A stretch of 64,000 nt of DNA from CAZTHK01 sp964613215 (GCA_964613215.1 CAZTHK010000013.1:1-64000); one strand, 5' to 3'. Counted from the first letter of the stretch, positions 25,172 through 35,052 are shown. A program made the numbers and translations. Notes: generated from the sequence alone by a model not told the origin.

Positions 25172-25852
25172 ATGCACATAAAAGATATGGCGTGCCCTTT
25201 ATGCCGCAGTGCGGGGGATTGGGTTCCGGGAACTGAATTCCTCCTTTGCAGTGAGTGTAAGGGATTGTTTCGTCATGTCCGGCATCTGCCGGGCCTGGAA
25301 CAGGAAAAGGCCCGGTATGAAACCCATAACAACGATGTAAATGATCCCGGGTACCAGGCGTTCGTTTTGCCCATCGTTTCGGCCGTTTTGAGAGATTTTA
25401 CACCGAATCACTCGGGGCTGGATTTCGGGGCCGGTACCGGGCCGGTAATCTCAAAGCTTTTGCGTGAAAAGGGTTTCCACATTGTGCAATACGACCCCTT
25501 TTTCCACAACCATACGGCTTTGCTCGAAGACAGCTACGACTATATCGTTTGCTGTGAAGTGATTGAACATTTTCGCTCGCCGGACAGGGAATTTCAGCTG
25601 CTCAAGAGCCTCCTGAAGCCACGGGGCCGGCTGTACTGCATGACCTGCCTGTACAGCCCCGGAATGGAATTGGGTGAATGGTACTACATAAAAGATCCCA
25701 CACATGTGTTCATATATCAGCCGGCAACCCTGGAATGGATAAGACGTAATCATGGGTTTTCTTCCTGCATCATACAGGGCAGACTGGTCACCCTGGTGAG
25801 TCAGCCGGAAATCTGGGACGACGCCGCTTCCGCCTCATCGGGGACAACCTGA
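25172..25852 (+). CDS. SAM-dependent methyltransferase with N-terminal zinc knuckles
   Basis: 226 residues. Start uncertain: ATG at 25172 chosen, TTG at 25148 and ATG at 25187 are alternatives. An N-terminal CPLCRSAGDW...LLCSEC pair forms a zinc ribbon. It is followed by a class I methyltransferase core with motif I SGLDFGAGTGPVISKLLREK, YDPFF, and DYIVCCEVIEHFRSP, then LLKPRGRLYCMT. This build is common among small-molecule or surface-glycan methyltransferases. The substrate is unknown. It closes the left-hand gene-dense region. Confidence 0.82.
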   Translation: MHIKDMACPLCRSAGDWVPGTEFLLCSECKGLFRHVRHLPGLEQEKARYETHNNDVNDPGYQAFVLPIVSAVLRDFTPNHSGLDFGAGTGPVISKLLREKGFHIVQYDPFFHNHTALLEDSYDYIVCCEVIEHFRSPDREFQLLKSLLKPRGRLYCMTCLYSPGMELGEWYYIKDPTHVFIYQPATLEWIRRNHGFSSCIIQGRLVTLVSQPEIWDDAASASSGTT

Positions 25853-26184
25853 TCCTCGATAACGCGTTGATATTTAAAAGTTTCGGCTAACTGCGGGAGA
25901 AAGAGAACGGTTATTAAGAGGGTTGCACACGGGGAGCCGTTTTTCTTCGGCCGGACCCCATTATCAGAACCAAATTGCCAACATCTTCCAGTATTTTGAG
26001 CCAGCATATTTAATTCGGAAACAATCCCTTCAGAATAATTAGTCCCGCATGGTTAAAGGCATTGGAAGACAGCCCCGGTTACTCGAAGATATACCATCAT
26101 TGTAATTGAGCACTTACTGCTGTGTAAAGTAAGGCCATGATGATTAAACAGGAGGGAGGGGGAAAAGCAATGTCCCCTGAGAAC

Positions 26185-26243
26185 AAAAAACGGCCGGCGT
26201 CAACCTCAGCGTTCCAGCCGGAGGCTGCGTCGGCCGTTTTTTT
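26185..26243 (+). terminator. Rho-independent terminator
   Basis: ACGGCCG and CGGCCGT arms with inner CCTC/GAGG pairing, flanked by AAAAAA on one side and TTTTTTT on the other, so it can act in both directions. It is the first strong terminator after the methyltransferase gene. Confidence 0.7.
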
Positions 26244-26674
26244 ACAACCCGATTCACCGGGAGTCTTTGACCAGCGTGGATATGATACAAAATTAGTTTT
26301 AGCTAATGATTAACGAAAAGTTAGATAATTGCTAAAACACATGAATTATCTCCTGCCCGGTCAGATGATGGATCAGGGCAGAAGACAGTAAAACCTTTTC
26401 CGCTGTTTCAGAACGGGATAGCCGGAGAAATATTTGATACGGCGAAACGGGTCAACCCGGGCGGTAATAAGTTGAAGGGATAAGAACGGGAACAGTATGA
26501 CACCTTTCGCCTCCGGGTGAAGGAATTGCTGGCGAAGATACTGTATTTAGTGATCCGGCTCCAGCGAAATTCCGGCCGGGGCGGAATTGGTGGCAGTGCC
26601 AGTATGGGATTTCGATGCAGGAGGGGACAGGCGAAAGTGACAGAATGATGCAGATTATTGCTTGACAAAAATAT

Positions 26675-26722
26675 CCGCGGCCGGCATTTTCCCTCTGTGG
26701 AGGATTCTTGTGCCGGCCGCGG
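26675..26722. repeat. Perfect 11-bp inverted repeat
   Basis: CCGCGGCCGGC and GCCGGCCGCGG flank a 26-nt loop. It is very GC-rich and has no T-run, so it may be a structured RNA element or part of a tandem hairpin array with the next one. Confidence 0.5.
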
Positions 26723-26744
26723 TGTAAGGATCCTGACCATCCGG

Positions 26745-26783
26745 GAAGGAATTCCGCCCCTGTTGCGGAATTCCTTCGTTTTT
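26745..26783 (+). terminator. Strong hairpin beyond the secreted beta-helix gene
   Basis: GAAGGAATTCCGC and its exact complement GCGGAATTCCTTC (13 bp) with a 7-nt loop, then GTTTTT on the plus strand. It lies just downstream of the minus-strand beta-helix gene; on that strand an A-tract precedes and no T-tract follows, so it may protect mRNA ends rather than terminate them. Confidence 0.6.
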
Positions 26784-26791
26784 AATTCCGG

Positions 26792-28507
26792 CTAGCGCAA
26801 CAGAACCATCTTCCTGGTTACACTGAAGCCTTCGCCCTTCAGGCGATAGAAGTAGGCACCGGAGGCCAGATTGGTGGGATTGAAGGTTACCTCATAGGTA
26901 CCCTCATTCCTTGCCTCGTCTACCAGGGTAGCGACGCGCTTTCCGCTGGCGTCGTATACCTTCAGAGAGATATGGCCTCTGGCAGGTACGTTGTACTTTA
27001 TCACGGTTGAAGGGTTGAACGGGTTAGGATAGTTCTGAGTAAGCAGCTTGGCGCTAGTGGGTGTGTCTTCAGGCTCACCAGCAGCAGTCACAACATAGTT
27101 GATTTCCTGGGGCTTGAAGTTAGTCCACCTTGCGGTCCACTGCTTATTCATGGGAACACCGGGTCTGAAAGCGCCGCGGTAGTCGACCACGTCGAATCCG
27201 GTGAGTGCCCATATCGAATCGTTGTGGCACACATGAGCGGTATCAGGTTCCGAGCCAACTGCAGGGACAGGGTTCGGATCGAAGATGTCGCCTACGTTGA
27301 TGCCGATATCCCACAGATTGCGGGCGGCGCCCAGCTTGGGATAGTTGTAGTAGCGATCCCTGTCATACCAGGTGGTAACACTGTCTATACCCGTGTATCC
27401 ACCGGCGGGGGGCCAGGGGCCCCACTCGTCCGCATGATGAACAGTTGAGTCGTTCTTGAAGAACCTGGAGGCGTTGCTCATGCAGTTAATCCTGAGTACA
27501 TCATTCCAGGCGGACTCATGAGTGTAAGGATCACGGATGGTGAATCCCCAGGGGTATCCTCCGGTTACACTGTTCAGAATGTTGGTCCGGGTTGAACGGC
27601 GCAGGTTCCCGCTGTACTTGAAAGTAGCTTCGGCGGGAACATAGGTGTCTTCCGCGATGTAGGGACCTATCAGTGTAACGTTGGCAAAGATGGGATGGGT
27701 GTGAGGCGTGTCAGTGGATGTCTCATTCCCATCATTGTCCGACTCGAATCCGTTCGAACTCCCCTCGGGATCATAGTAGTAGGGGTCCCTCAGGCCGAAG
27801 CAGTGCTGAACGAAACCCTGGTAGCCGAAGTCGGTATCGAACTCGTCGTCGGTTCCGCCGAAAGCTACCAGGTGGTGAGCATTAACGGTTCCTCCGAACC
27901 ATTCGAATGAATCGTCGAAGCCGTAGCTTACCTGAACATGGTGGAGCTCTGTTCCTGCTCCCACACCACCCATGGTAAGCCCGTTGATCTCGTTGTTCAG
28001 CTCGTACCTGTAGCCGGGCCATTCCAGCCTGACATACTTGAATACACCGCTGTTATCCATGGGATCGGTGCCTCCGAAGTGGCCTTCCACGATTCCACCC
28101 TCGATAACCGGATTGTTCTTGTTTACAGGGGCTTCGCCCAGAATTACGATTCCGCCCCAGTCGCCGGGGCTTCTTTCCCCGGGATCCTTCGTGCTGGCGA
28201 AAACGATGGGGGCGTGTTCCTGGCCATTGGCAAAGATCTGCCCGCCTCTCATGATCACCAGTGTGGCGGCCGTGTCACCCTGGATTACGGTACCGGCAGG
28301 AATGGTCATGGAATAGGTTGAATCCACATGGTAGATTCCCGTCAGGTAGTAAAGGGTGTCGGAATCCAGAACCCTGTTATAATCCTGGTGGTAAACGGTT
28401 CTTCCGCTACCCAGGCCGGGTCCGAGAACTTGGGTGGGCTGCTGGGCTTCTGCTGAAATACTCCAGCAGATAACCGCAGCCATTAAAAGCAGTATACCCT
28501 TCTTCAT
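26792..28507 (-). CDS. Secreted beta-helix protein with type IX-style sorting domain
   Basis: 571 residues. Signal peptide ends SAEAQ. The body (about 60-400) is the right-handed beta-helix family often adjacent to TonB receptors: TIPAGTVIQGDTAATLVIMR, DWGGIVILGEAPVNKN, QVSYGFDDSFEWFGGTVNAH and DTDFGYQGFVQHCFGLRD. The C-terminal ~85 residues (LLTQNYPNPFNPSTVIKYNV, YDASGKRVATLVDE, SGAYFYRLKGEGF, TRKMVLLR) are a T9SS/FlgD-like sorting module typical of FCB bacteria. It is probably surface-exposed and co-expressed with the TonB-dependent receptor upstream. The ligand is unknown. Confidence 0.88.
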   Translation of the reverse strand: MKKGILLLMAAVICWSISAEAQQPTQVLGPGLGSGRTVYHQDYNRVLDSDTLYYLTGIYHVDSTYSMTIPAGTVIQGDTAATLVIMRGGQIFANGQEHAPIVFASTKDPGERSPGDWGGIVILGEAPVNKNNPVIEGGIVEGHFGGTDPMDNSGVFKYVRLEWPGYRYELNNEINGLTMGGVGAGTELHHVQVSYGFDDSFEWFGGTVNAHHLVAFGGTDDEFDTDFGYQGFVQHCFGLRDPYYYDPEGSSNGFESDNDGNETSTDTPHTHPIFANVTLIGPYIAEDTYVPAEATFKYSGNLRRSTRTNILNSVTGGYPWGFTIRDPYTHESAWNDVLRINCMSNASRFFKNDSTVHHADEWGPWPPAGGYTGIDSVTTWYDRDRYYNYPKLGAARNLWDIGINVGDIFDPNPVPAVGSEPDTAHVCHNDSIWALTGFDVVDYRGAFRPGVPMNKQWTARWTNFKPQEINYVVTAAGEPEDTPTSAKLLTQNYPNPFNPSTVIKYNVPARGHISLKVYDASGKRVATLVDEARNEGTYEVTFNPTNLASGAYFYRLKGEGFSVTRKMVLLR

Positions 28508-28743
28508 CGTTTAAATCCCTCCTTATTTAACGTATTCTTGCTGCTGCACTTTCTGATTACTTGTGTCGAGTAAGTAATGGATGTGCATTAAAGACAGGAA
28601 GAAGGATTTCAGGGGTACGGGAAACGAAAATTTCTGTGCCGGTAACCACCTCCTTTCATGATGAAGAAATGATTCCTGATGTGCAGGTATTTCATGTTGT
28701 GTTGCGGCAATCATCATCTTCATCCTATGGTTAACTCCCTCTA

Positions 28744-31491
28744 TTAGTATTTGTAGGAGAGGGAAAGAGAATATTTGGCCCCGTAGTTGTAACTTTTGTG
28801 CAGGAATTCATCCGGATCGGGGCCAAATGTCAATCTTTCATCTTCTCCCAGAACATTCTTAATGGTGAACTTGAGATCCATGTATTTGAGGAATTCGTAC
28901 TTGACCGCCAGGTCCAGCATATCTACCGGTTCCAGCCAGATATCCCTCTTGCGGTCCTCATCCACCCCGATGGCTTCGGTACGCCTTCCGATCTTGTTAT
29001 AGAGTATGCTGATAGAGGTATTCAGGTTGGGTTCTTCGAGCATCAATCCCAGGTTCATGGTCCAGGGGGCCTGACCCTGAAGGGGCCGTGTATCTTCGAC
29101 CAGTCTGGTGCCCTCCTCCCTGATAACGTCGATGGTAGACCATACCCGGCTGTAGTTTCCCAGTACGGTGAAGTTGCCGAAGTAATCTCCTGCAAATCCC
29201 AGCCTCTTTCTCACCTCCAGCTCGAAACCGTAATTTTTTGCCCTGGGAGCATTTTTCCAGCTGCTGACATAGGGGGTGGAAGCTTCTGAAACCTTCTCCT
29301 CGATGGGATCCTCCAGAACCTTATAGAAGTAACTGGCCGCCAGGAGATCTCCGATCCGGGGGAACCATTCCATTCTTATGTCATAATTGTCGATGACCGC
29401 CCTGGTCAGGTTGGGGTTACCCTTGATCAGGCGCCAGGCATCGAAATCATAGTACTTGACATTGGCCATCTCTCTGAACTCCGGCCAGTTCAGCGAGCGG
29501 TAGTAGCCCAGGCGCAGGTTGGTATCCCGGAACAGCTGGCATTTGAGGTTTACCGAGGGGAGCACGTCGGTCTCGGTTATTTCGGATATCAGGGGTTCCT
29601 TGTTATCCACCGATTCCACTGTATTAACCTTTATATTGGCGTCCTCCACTCTGGCTCCTCCGATGATCCGGAGCTGCCGGTCCATCAGGCTGAAGGGGTA
29701 ATCCAGCATGAGATAGCCGGCCCTTACTTCCTGCTTGCCGTCGTAGTCGCCGGTGAAGGGGGTTGAAAGGATCATGGTGAACTTGTTGGGTCCGAAGTTC
29801 TCGGGCTCGAATATTTCGTCTATGGGAAGTATGGTAAGGCCGTGTACGCACTCCCTGCCCACGCAGGGATCGGCATAGAAATCTGCGATGGCGAACTCCC
29901 TGGTACGGTTCATGGAGAAGAAACCGGTTTTGAGCCGGGCGTCCTTCCAGGGATAGCTGAGATCGAATTTGAATCCTCCCATATCTCCCCGCATATCGTA
30001 CCAGGTGCGGTGATTTCCGTGCTCAACCATTGCTCCGGAGGGCTGAAGGGAATATTCCACCCTCTTTCTGTCCGGTTCCTCCGCATATGAATCGGAGTAG
30101 AACCCGGTCCATTCGGCCTGAAGGCCGTTGAGAAAGTCGAAGGTGTGATCACCCCGGAGCTGGGCCTGATATATGGACCGCTCCTGCCATTCTATCTCCT
30201 GCACCTCCTGATAGTCGGAGCCCCGGTCGGGTTTTCCTGCAGCCATTCTGACCTGGTCATCGGCCAGCCTGCGGTAGAAATTCAGGAAACTGAACTTGTG
30301 GCTGCCGCTTGGCCGGTAATCGGCGCCGACCAGCCCTCCCAGATTTACCGAATGAGTGTATTTGGTTCCGGTGTAACGGGCTCTTCCTATTTCGGAGGGG
30401 TTGAAAATCGGTATCTCCTCGAAATCAGCCTTCTTGTAGCTGCTGGAATAACCCCCGGCGGCGATTATCCCGAACTCGTTCCGGCCTATACTGAAACGGT
30501 CTCCGTAGTAGGCCTTGAAGGAGCCGTTGATGGAAGCTGTCCTGCTCCGGGGGACCCAGTTATTGGGCAGTTGACTTGCCAGGTAGTTGTGATTTCTGCT
30601 GTAATCGTCATCCTCCAGGGGGAGCACTCCCTCCGGCAGTGCTCTGGTCCCGTCGTCGTAACCCAGCCAGTCTTTGTCTCCCCCCTGTGAAAGCAGAAGC
30701 TCTTCGCCGGTGGAGAACTCGTCGTACGAAGCCGAAGGGCCCAGAGAGTACTGTCGCCTCTCCGGGAAGGCCAGGGTATTGATCTCCACCAGGCCTCCGC
30801 AGAATGTCCCGGTCATTTCGGGGGTGGCAGTCTTCTGAACAGTCACATTTTCCAGAAAAGTGGCCGGTATCAGATCGAAGGAGAAGCTCTTCTTATCCAC
30901 ATCGGTCTCGGTGCTTGATATGGGGACTCCATTCACATTGGTAGAACTGTAGCGTTCCGGCATTCCCCGGACGTAGACGAATTTGTTGTTTTTTACCGAT
31001 AGCCCGGTTACCCGCTTCAGAGCATCCCCGGTGGTGGCATCCGGCGATTTGGAGATCTGTTCCAGGCTGATGGCATCACCGATGGTGGCGGCCTTCTTTC
31101 TCTCCGCCAGTACAGCTATATCGGTGGACAGCACCTTCTCGGCGGAGACCACCACATCCTCTATTCTGTAGGCATCCGCTGTACCGATGGGTGGGATGGA
31201 GGCGTTGAGTTTCACCCTCTTGCCCCGCTTGATATTGATGCCCTCTATTACCTTGGGGGTGTATCCCATGCTGGTTATCCTTACGTCGTATTTGCCCGCC
31301 GGTATGTCCGCAATCTGATATCTTCCGTCCAGATCGGTGGTTGCTCCCAGGGTGGTTTCGACCAGAAGAATGTTGGCTCCGGCCAGTTTTTCTCCGGTCT
31401 TCTCATCATATATTACCCCGTACAGGGATCCCGTCTGCGCCATAGCACCGGTGGCGATCAATAAGACAGATATAATTATGACCCACTTCAT
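28744..31491 (-). CDS. TonB-dependent outer membrane receptor
   Basis: 915 residues from MKWVIIISVLLIATGAMAQ, with AAGAGGG 5 nt upstream; two earlier in-frame ATGs lack a signal-peptide logic. Domains in order: carboxypeptidase-regulatory-like domain (GVIYDEKTGEKLAGANILL, about 25-105), plug (ATTGDALKRVTGLSVKNNKF, RYSSTNVNGVPISS), and a 22-strand-type barrel ending in YSLSLSYKY with C-terminal aromatic. It imports a large or scarce ligand, powered by the TonB operon divergently transcribed 0.6 kb away. The 221-nt gap to the beta-helix gene suggests one transcript. Confidence 0.94.
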   Translation of the reverse strand: MKWVIIISVLLIATGAMAQTGSLYGVIYDEKTGEKLAGANILLVETTLGATTDLDGRYQIADIPAGKYDVRITSMGYTPKVIEGINIKRGKRVKLNASIPPIGTADAYRIEDVVVSAEKVLSTDIAVLAERKKAATIGDAISLEQISKSPDATTGDALKRVTGLSVKNNKFVYVRGMPERYSSTNVNGVPISSTETDVDKKSFSFDLIPATFLENVTVQKTATPEMTGTFCGGLVEINTLAFPERRQYSLGPSASYDEFSTGEELLLSQGGDKDWLGYDDGTRALPEGVLPLEDDDYSRNHNYLASQLPNNWVPRSRTASINGSFKAYYGDRFSIGRNEFGIIAAGGYSSSYKKADFEEIPIFNPSEIGRARYTGTKYTHSVNLGGLVGADYRPSGSHKFSFLNFYRRLADDQVRMAAGKPDRGSDYQEVQEIEWQERSIYQAQLRGDHTFDFLNGLQAEWTGFYSDSYAEEPDRKRVEYSLQPSGAMVEHGNHRTWYDMRGDMGGFKFDLSYPWKDARLKTGFFSMNRTREFAIADFYADPCVGRECVHGLTILPIDEIFEPENFGPNKFTMILSTPFTGDYDGKQEVRAGYLMLDYPFSLMDRQLRIIGGARVEDANIKVNTVESVDNKEPLISEITETDVLPSVNLKCQLFRDTNLRLGYYRSLNWPEFREMANVKYYDFDAWRLIKGNPNLTRAVIDNYDIRMEWFPRIGDLLAASYFYKVLEDPIEEKVSEASTPYVSSWKNAPRAKNYGFELEVRKRLGFAGDYFGNFTVLGNYSRVWSTIDVIREEGTRLVEDTRPLQGQAPWTMNLGLMLEEPNLNTSISILYNKIGRRTEAIGVDEDRKRDIWLEPVDMLDLAVKYEFLKYMDLKFTIKNVLGEDERLTFGPDPDEFLHKSYNYGAKYSLSLSYKY

Positions 31492-32125
31492 TAGCCCTCT
31501 TGCCAATTTCCACTCCTTCTCTTTTAAGACCATCCTGATGATGCCTTGCCCTGGTTGATCCAAAGAACTCATTCGGGAATGGAATATACCGGTACATTGT
31601 TAAGCCTTTTTTAAGATCAAATTACGAAAGCATTAATTCGGTGATTAAATGCTGCTCTCTTTTTGACGGCGGTCCGCTGCCCGGGAGCAGACCGCAATAT
31701 TTCCGATCCTGATTATTATTTTAACAATCTATTGTTAATTTCATTTCAGCCCTGATTTGCAAAACGGTTAATTTCATTTGCTTCTTCCCGGCGAAGGGGC
31801 CGGCCGGAAATGCTGCCCGGCTTTATTCCATTCGGAAGGGAATTATAATGGACCGGTGTTAGAACGCTTTTAAGGGGATGTTACAAACCGGTTAATCCTG
31901 AACAGCAAAGTGGAGGGGCAGCTTAATATAATCTTAATATTAGGTTTACACAAAACTAACTTGTTGTATCCCGCACCGCCGGGTTAACTTCGCAATGGTG
32001 ATTATAGTTGCAGACCGGTCCGGATGTTGAGTTGGTGATTTTTCTGATTTCCCCGGGAACACCGGCTTCATGGACCCTTTAAAGGCAAGCTATTAAAGGT
32101 TTAACCGGAGATGAAAGGGAAGTAT
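31492..32125. promoter_or_regulatory. Divergent control region between receptor and TonB operon
   Basis: About 630 bases with no supported gene. AT-rich tracts near 31700-31760 and 31925-31960 (with TTAATATAATCTTAATATTA) are plausible promoters for the two diverging operons. No clear operator repeat was found, so shared control is an inference. Confidence 0.4.
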
Positions 32126-32890
32126 ATGAAGAAATTCCTGCTATTAGTTATCCTGCCTTTACTTTTCCCCCTCCAGTCTTACGCACAGGATAATTCCCAG
32201 GGTGACCGTTTGAAGGAAACGGTCGACGGAACCGTCGGAATACAGCAGCAGACCCAGGAGAAGAGGGATGAATGGGAGGAGGAGAAGTCAGAGCTGGAGG
32301 CCAGGTACCGTACCGCCAAGGCAAATGTGGAATACCTGAGCAAGAGAAAAGATGCGGTTGAAAAGAAATACAACGCCCTGATGGACAGAATTGCAGAGCT
32401 GGGGCGGCGCCTGGAGGAATCGGACAAACTGCAGAACAGCCTTCAGGACACTCTCAACAGTGTTCTTAATAAACTGGAGATATGGGTATACGGGGATATT
32501 CCCTTCCTGATGGAGGAGAGAAGGGCCAGGATCAGGGAGCTTAAAAGGGAGATAGTTAAGCCTGATGTATCCGGAGCGGAAAAACTCAGAAGACTACTGG
32601 AAGCTCTTCAGGTGGAAGCCAACTACGGGGGGAATGTGGAGGTATACCAGCAGAAGATAGAGGTAGAGGGGGACACCCTTTTCGTGGATGTTCTTCATAT
32701 AGGAAGGGTCTCGGTATTCTGGAGGACCCCCGATGGTGAACTGGTGGGGGGATATGATCCGGGAAGCAGTTCCTGGATCAAACTGCCGGATAAGTACAAC
32801 AAGTCCATAAGTGATGCTATGGAAATGGCCTCCCGGATTCGTCCCGTTGAGCTTATAGAATTGCCACTGGGGAGGTTGAGCGATGAATAG
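32126..32890 (+). CDS. DUF3450 TonB-system accessory protein
   Basis: 254 residues from MKKFLLLVILPLLFPL, with AAAGGGA upstream; the ATG five codons earlier has a ribosome site touching it. After a signal peptide (ends SYAQ), a coiled coil spans about residues 20-130 (K/E/Q-rich, KSELEARYRTAKANVEYLS). A globular domain follows with WVYGDIPFLMEERRAR, VEANYGGNVEVYQQKIEVEG and HIGRVSVFWRTPDG. This is the DUF3450 family that precedes TtpC-ExbB-ExbD-TonB loci, likely periplasmic. Its stop overlaps the next start by 8 nt. Confidence 0.85.
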   Translation: MKKFLLLVILPLLFPLQSYAQDNSQGDRLKETVDGTVGIQQQTQEKRDEWEEEKSELEARYRTAKANVEYLSKRKDAVEKKYNALMDRIAELGRRLEESDKLQNSLQDTLNSVLNKLEIWVYGDIPFLMEERRARIRELKREIVKPDVSGAEKLRRLLEALQVEANYGGNVEVYQQKIEVEGDTLFVDVLHIGRVSVFWRTPDGELVGGYDPGSSSWIKLPDKYNKSISDAMEMASRIRPVELIELPLGRLSDE

Positions 32891-34358
32891 ACTGTTGAAT
32901 ATTTTTATATCAATTCTGTTGATTTCGGTTATTACTCTTCCCGCCCTGGCCCGGGAGGATGCAAGAGAGGCATTCAAGAAAGCAAGAGAGGCCCGGGAGG
33001 AAGCGGCCAGGAAGGCCAGACAGGTGGAGCAGAAGATACTCTCCGACCGCAAGGCACTCCGCCGGGAGGTGCTCAAGCTGGAAGCCAGGGAGAAATCCCT
33101 GGAGAGTGATCTGGCCGGGCTGGAGAGAAAGATAGAGGTGGGAGAGAAGCGCAGGGAGCGGCTGGCTGAAAAGTGGTCCCGGAGGGAGATGGATTTCCGG
33201 GAGATTTCTGGTAATGTGAGGGTGGCGGCAAGGGATCTGGAAACCATGCTGGTACAGTCACCCCTGAGTGGCATAGCCCCCGGCCGGCTGGACAGGATAC
33301 GTCCCCTGCTCAAGAGCGGTTACTTCCCCGACATAGATGACATCACCGAAATGACCAGGGTCTATTTCGATGAGATAAGGCGGGCCGGACAGGTTGGGCT
33401 GGCGGAGGGGGAATATGTCGGCCGTGACGGCGGGAATCATGTGGGGGAGATATTAACTCTGGGTAAGTTTACCGCAGTTTACCGGGGAGAGGAAGAGGTG
33501 GGATTTCTCAACTACTCTCCCAAGAGCCAGCGATTTTTTGCTCTGTCCAATCTTCCCTCCGGTGGAATCCAGGATAACCTGAGGGAATACATGAACGGAG
33601 AAACCGAAGCGGTAACCATAGATATATCAGGAGGGGCGGCGCTCAGGCAGATCTCTCATCAGACCGGTTTTCTGGAACATATCCAGGCGGGCGGTCCCAT
33701 CGTTTGGCCTATTCTTATAATCGCGGTTATAGCACTCGGAATGGTGGCTTACAAGATAGTATTCCTTCAGAAGGTGCACGGTCAGACAGATAAAATCATG
33801 GATTGCGTCAACAGGATGGCATCGGAGGGGGACTGGGTTGGTTGCGAGAATATGGTAAGGGAGCACAGGGGTAAGAAGATGCCGGTGATCCAGGTTATCT
33901 CGGACGGGCTGGAAGCCCGGGATGAGGACAGGGAGACTCTGGAGAGTGTGTTGCAGGAATCCATACTCAGGGAGATGCCCAGAGTGGAGCGGGGGCTTTC
34001 CGTACTGGCTGTTTTCGGTGCGGTGGCGCCACTTCTGGGGCTGCTGGGCACGGTTACCGGTATGATCGATACCTTCCGGGTGATAACCCTTTTCGGCACA
34101 GGCGATCCCAAATTGATGTCGGGAGGTATCAGCGAAGCCCTGGTCACCACAGAGCTGGGGCTGGCAGTGGCCATCCCCATCATGCTCTTTCACACCTATC
34201 TCTCCCGCCGCTCGGAGAACATAATAGGGGAGATGGAGGAGAAGGCGGTTTATCTGACCAACACTATTCAGAAACAGCATAACCGGAGCAGAAAGAATTC
34301 AGGACAGGATTTCCATGAACAGGAGACTGGAGAAACGGAGGATTCCATTGTTAATTGA
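32883..34358 (+). CDS. TtpC-like MotA/TolQ/ExbB-family protein with periplasmic coiled coil
   Basis: 491 residues. Signal sequence (ends LPALARED), a highly charged periplasmic coiled coil (about 25-120), a small soluble domain, then three TM segments: WPILIIAVIALGMVAYKIVF near 280 and the channel core LAVFGAVAPLLGLLGTVTGM, IDTFRVITLFG and SEALVTTELGLAVAIPIML. This is the architecture of Vibrio TtpC, which links TonB2 to its energising complex. It carries its own proton-channel domain beside a separate ExbB, as expected for that system. Confidence 0.9.
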   Translation: MNRLLNIFISILLISVITLPALAREDAREAFKKAREAREEAARKARQVEQKILSDRKALRREVLKLEAREKSLESDLAGLERKIEVGEKRRERLAEKWSRREMDFREISGNVRVAARDLETMLVQSPLSGIAPGRLDRIRPLLKSGYFPDIDDITEMTRVYFDEIRRAGQVGLAEGEYVGRDGGNHVGEILTLGKFTAVYRGEEEVGFLNYSPKSQRFFALSNLPSGGIQDNLREYMNGETEAVTIDISGGAALRQISHQTGFLEHIQAGGPIVWPILIIAVIALGMVAYKIVFLQKVHGQTDKIMDCVNRMASEGDWVGCENMVREHRGKKMPVIQVISDGLEARDEDRETLESVLQESILREMPRVERGLSVLAVFGAVAPLLGLLGTVTGMIDTFRVITLFGTGDPKLMSGGISEALVTTELGLAVAIPIMLFHTYLSRRSENIIGEMEEKAVYLTNTIQKQHNRSRKNSGQDFHEQETGETEDSIVN

Positions 34359-35052
34359 ATCGATAATCGAGACATTCGAATATTTCCAGCAGGGGGGATG
34401 GATTATGGTGCCGCTGGTGCTGGCATCACTGGTGATGTGGGCGCTTATTCTGGAGAGATTTTACAGCTTCAGGAATATGCAGCGGTCTGACATCTCCATC
34501 CACCAGGCCATTAAGGCGGTCAAGACAGGGGCCCTGGATGTACCCGCCAACGGGGGTTTGAGGGTATCTCTGGTAAGGGGGTTTCTGAGGGAGCGGTCCG
34601 GCTCGCCCGGACTGGACAGGGAAATAATGCATCAGTGCGCCCTGGAGCAGAGATCCAGACTGGATCGGTTTCTTTCCTATGTTGCAGTTATGGCCGCCAT
34701 TGCCCCTCTTCTGGGATTGCTGGGAACGGTCATCGGTATGATCGAGACCTTCGAAGTCATCTCCCTGTTCGGCACGGGAAACGCCAAAGCGATGGCCAGC
34801 GGAATTTCTGTAGCACTTGTCACCACTCAAACCGGTCTGCTGGTAGCCATCCCCGGGATGTTCCTTAGCGGGGTGCTGATGCGCCGTTCCAGGAGACTCA
34901 AAACCAGGATGGAGGAGGATGTTACCATATTGAGGCGGATACTCAAAAAGCCTGCCGGCATAGACCTCCGCCGCACTCCCGATACCTTTGATGATAAAGA
35001 GTACCGGGAAGAGGGCGCCATGGTTTCGGTTCCCTCCCTGGGCAATGCATAG
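34315..35052 (+). CDS. exbB: ExbB/TolQ-type proton channel
   Basis: 245 residues with three TM helices: GGWIMVPLVLASLVMWALIL, then AVMAAIAPLLGLLGTVIGMI and VALVTTQTGLLVAIPGMFLS. The ATG overlaps the previous gene by 44 nt. A TTG eleven codons in (34348) has a near-perfect GGAGG six bases upstream and could be the true start. It forms the pentameric proton channel with the ExbD dimer encoded next. Confidence 0.92.
   Translation: MNRRLEKRRIPLLIESIIETFEYFQQGGWIMVPLVLASLVMWALILERFYSFRNMQRSDISIHQAIKAVKTGALDVPANGGLRVSLVRGFLRERSGSPGLDREIMHQCALEQRSRLDRFLSYVAVMAAIAPLLGLLGTVIGMIETFEVISLFGTGNAKAMASGISVALVTTQTGLLVAIPGMFLSGVLMRRSRRLKTRMEEDVTILRRILKKPAGIDLRRTPDTFDDKEYREEGAMVSVPSLGNA

Larger units (their letters stand above)
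25853..26791. other. Long intergenic region with three strong hairpins
   Basis: No gene supported over about 940 bases. It contains three structured elements listed separately. The codon and base habits of flanking genes differ on the two sides, so this is the likely boundary between acquired and resident DNA. Confidence 0.5.

Noticed and set aside
28523..28723. 66-codon frame between receptor and beta-helix genes
   Set aside because: It has a possible ribosome site but no hydrophobic, conserved or compositional sign of a real protein; kept as intergenic.
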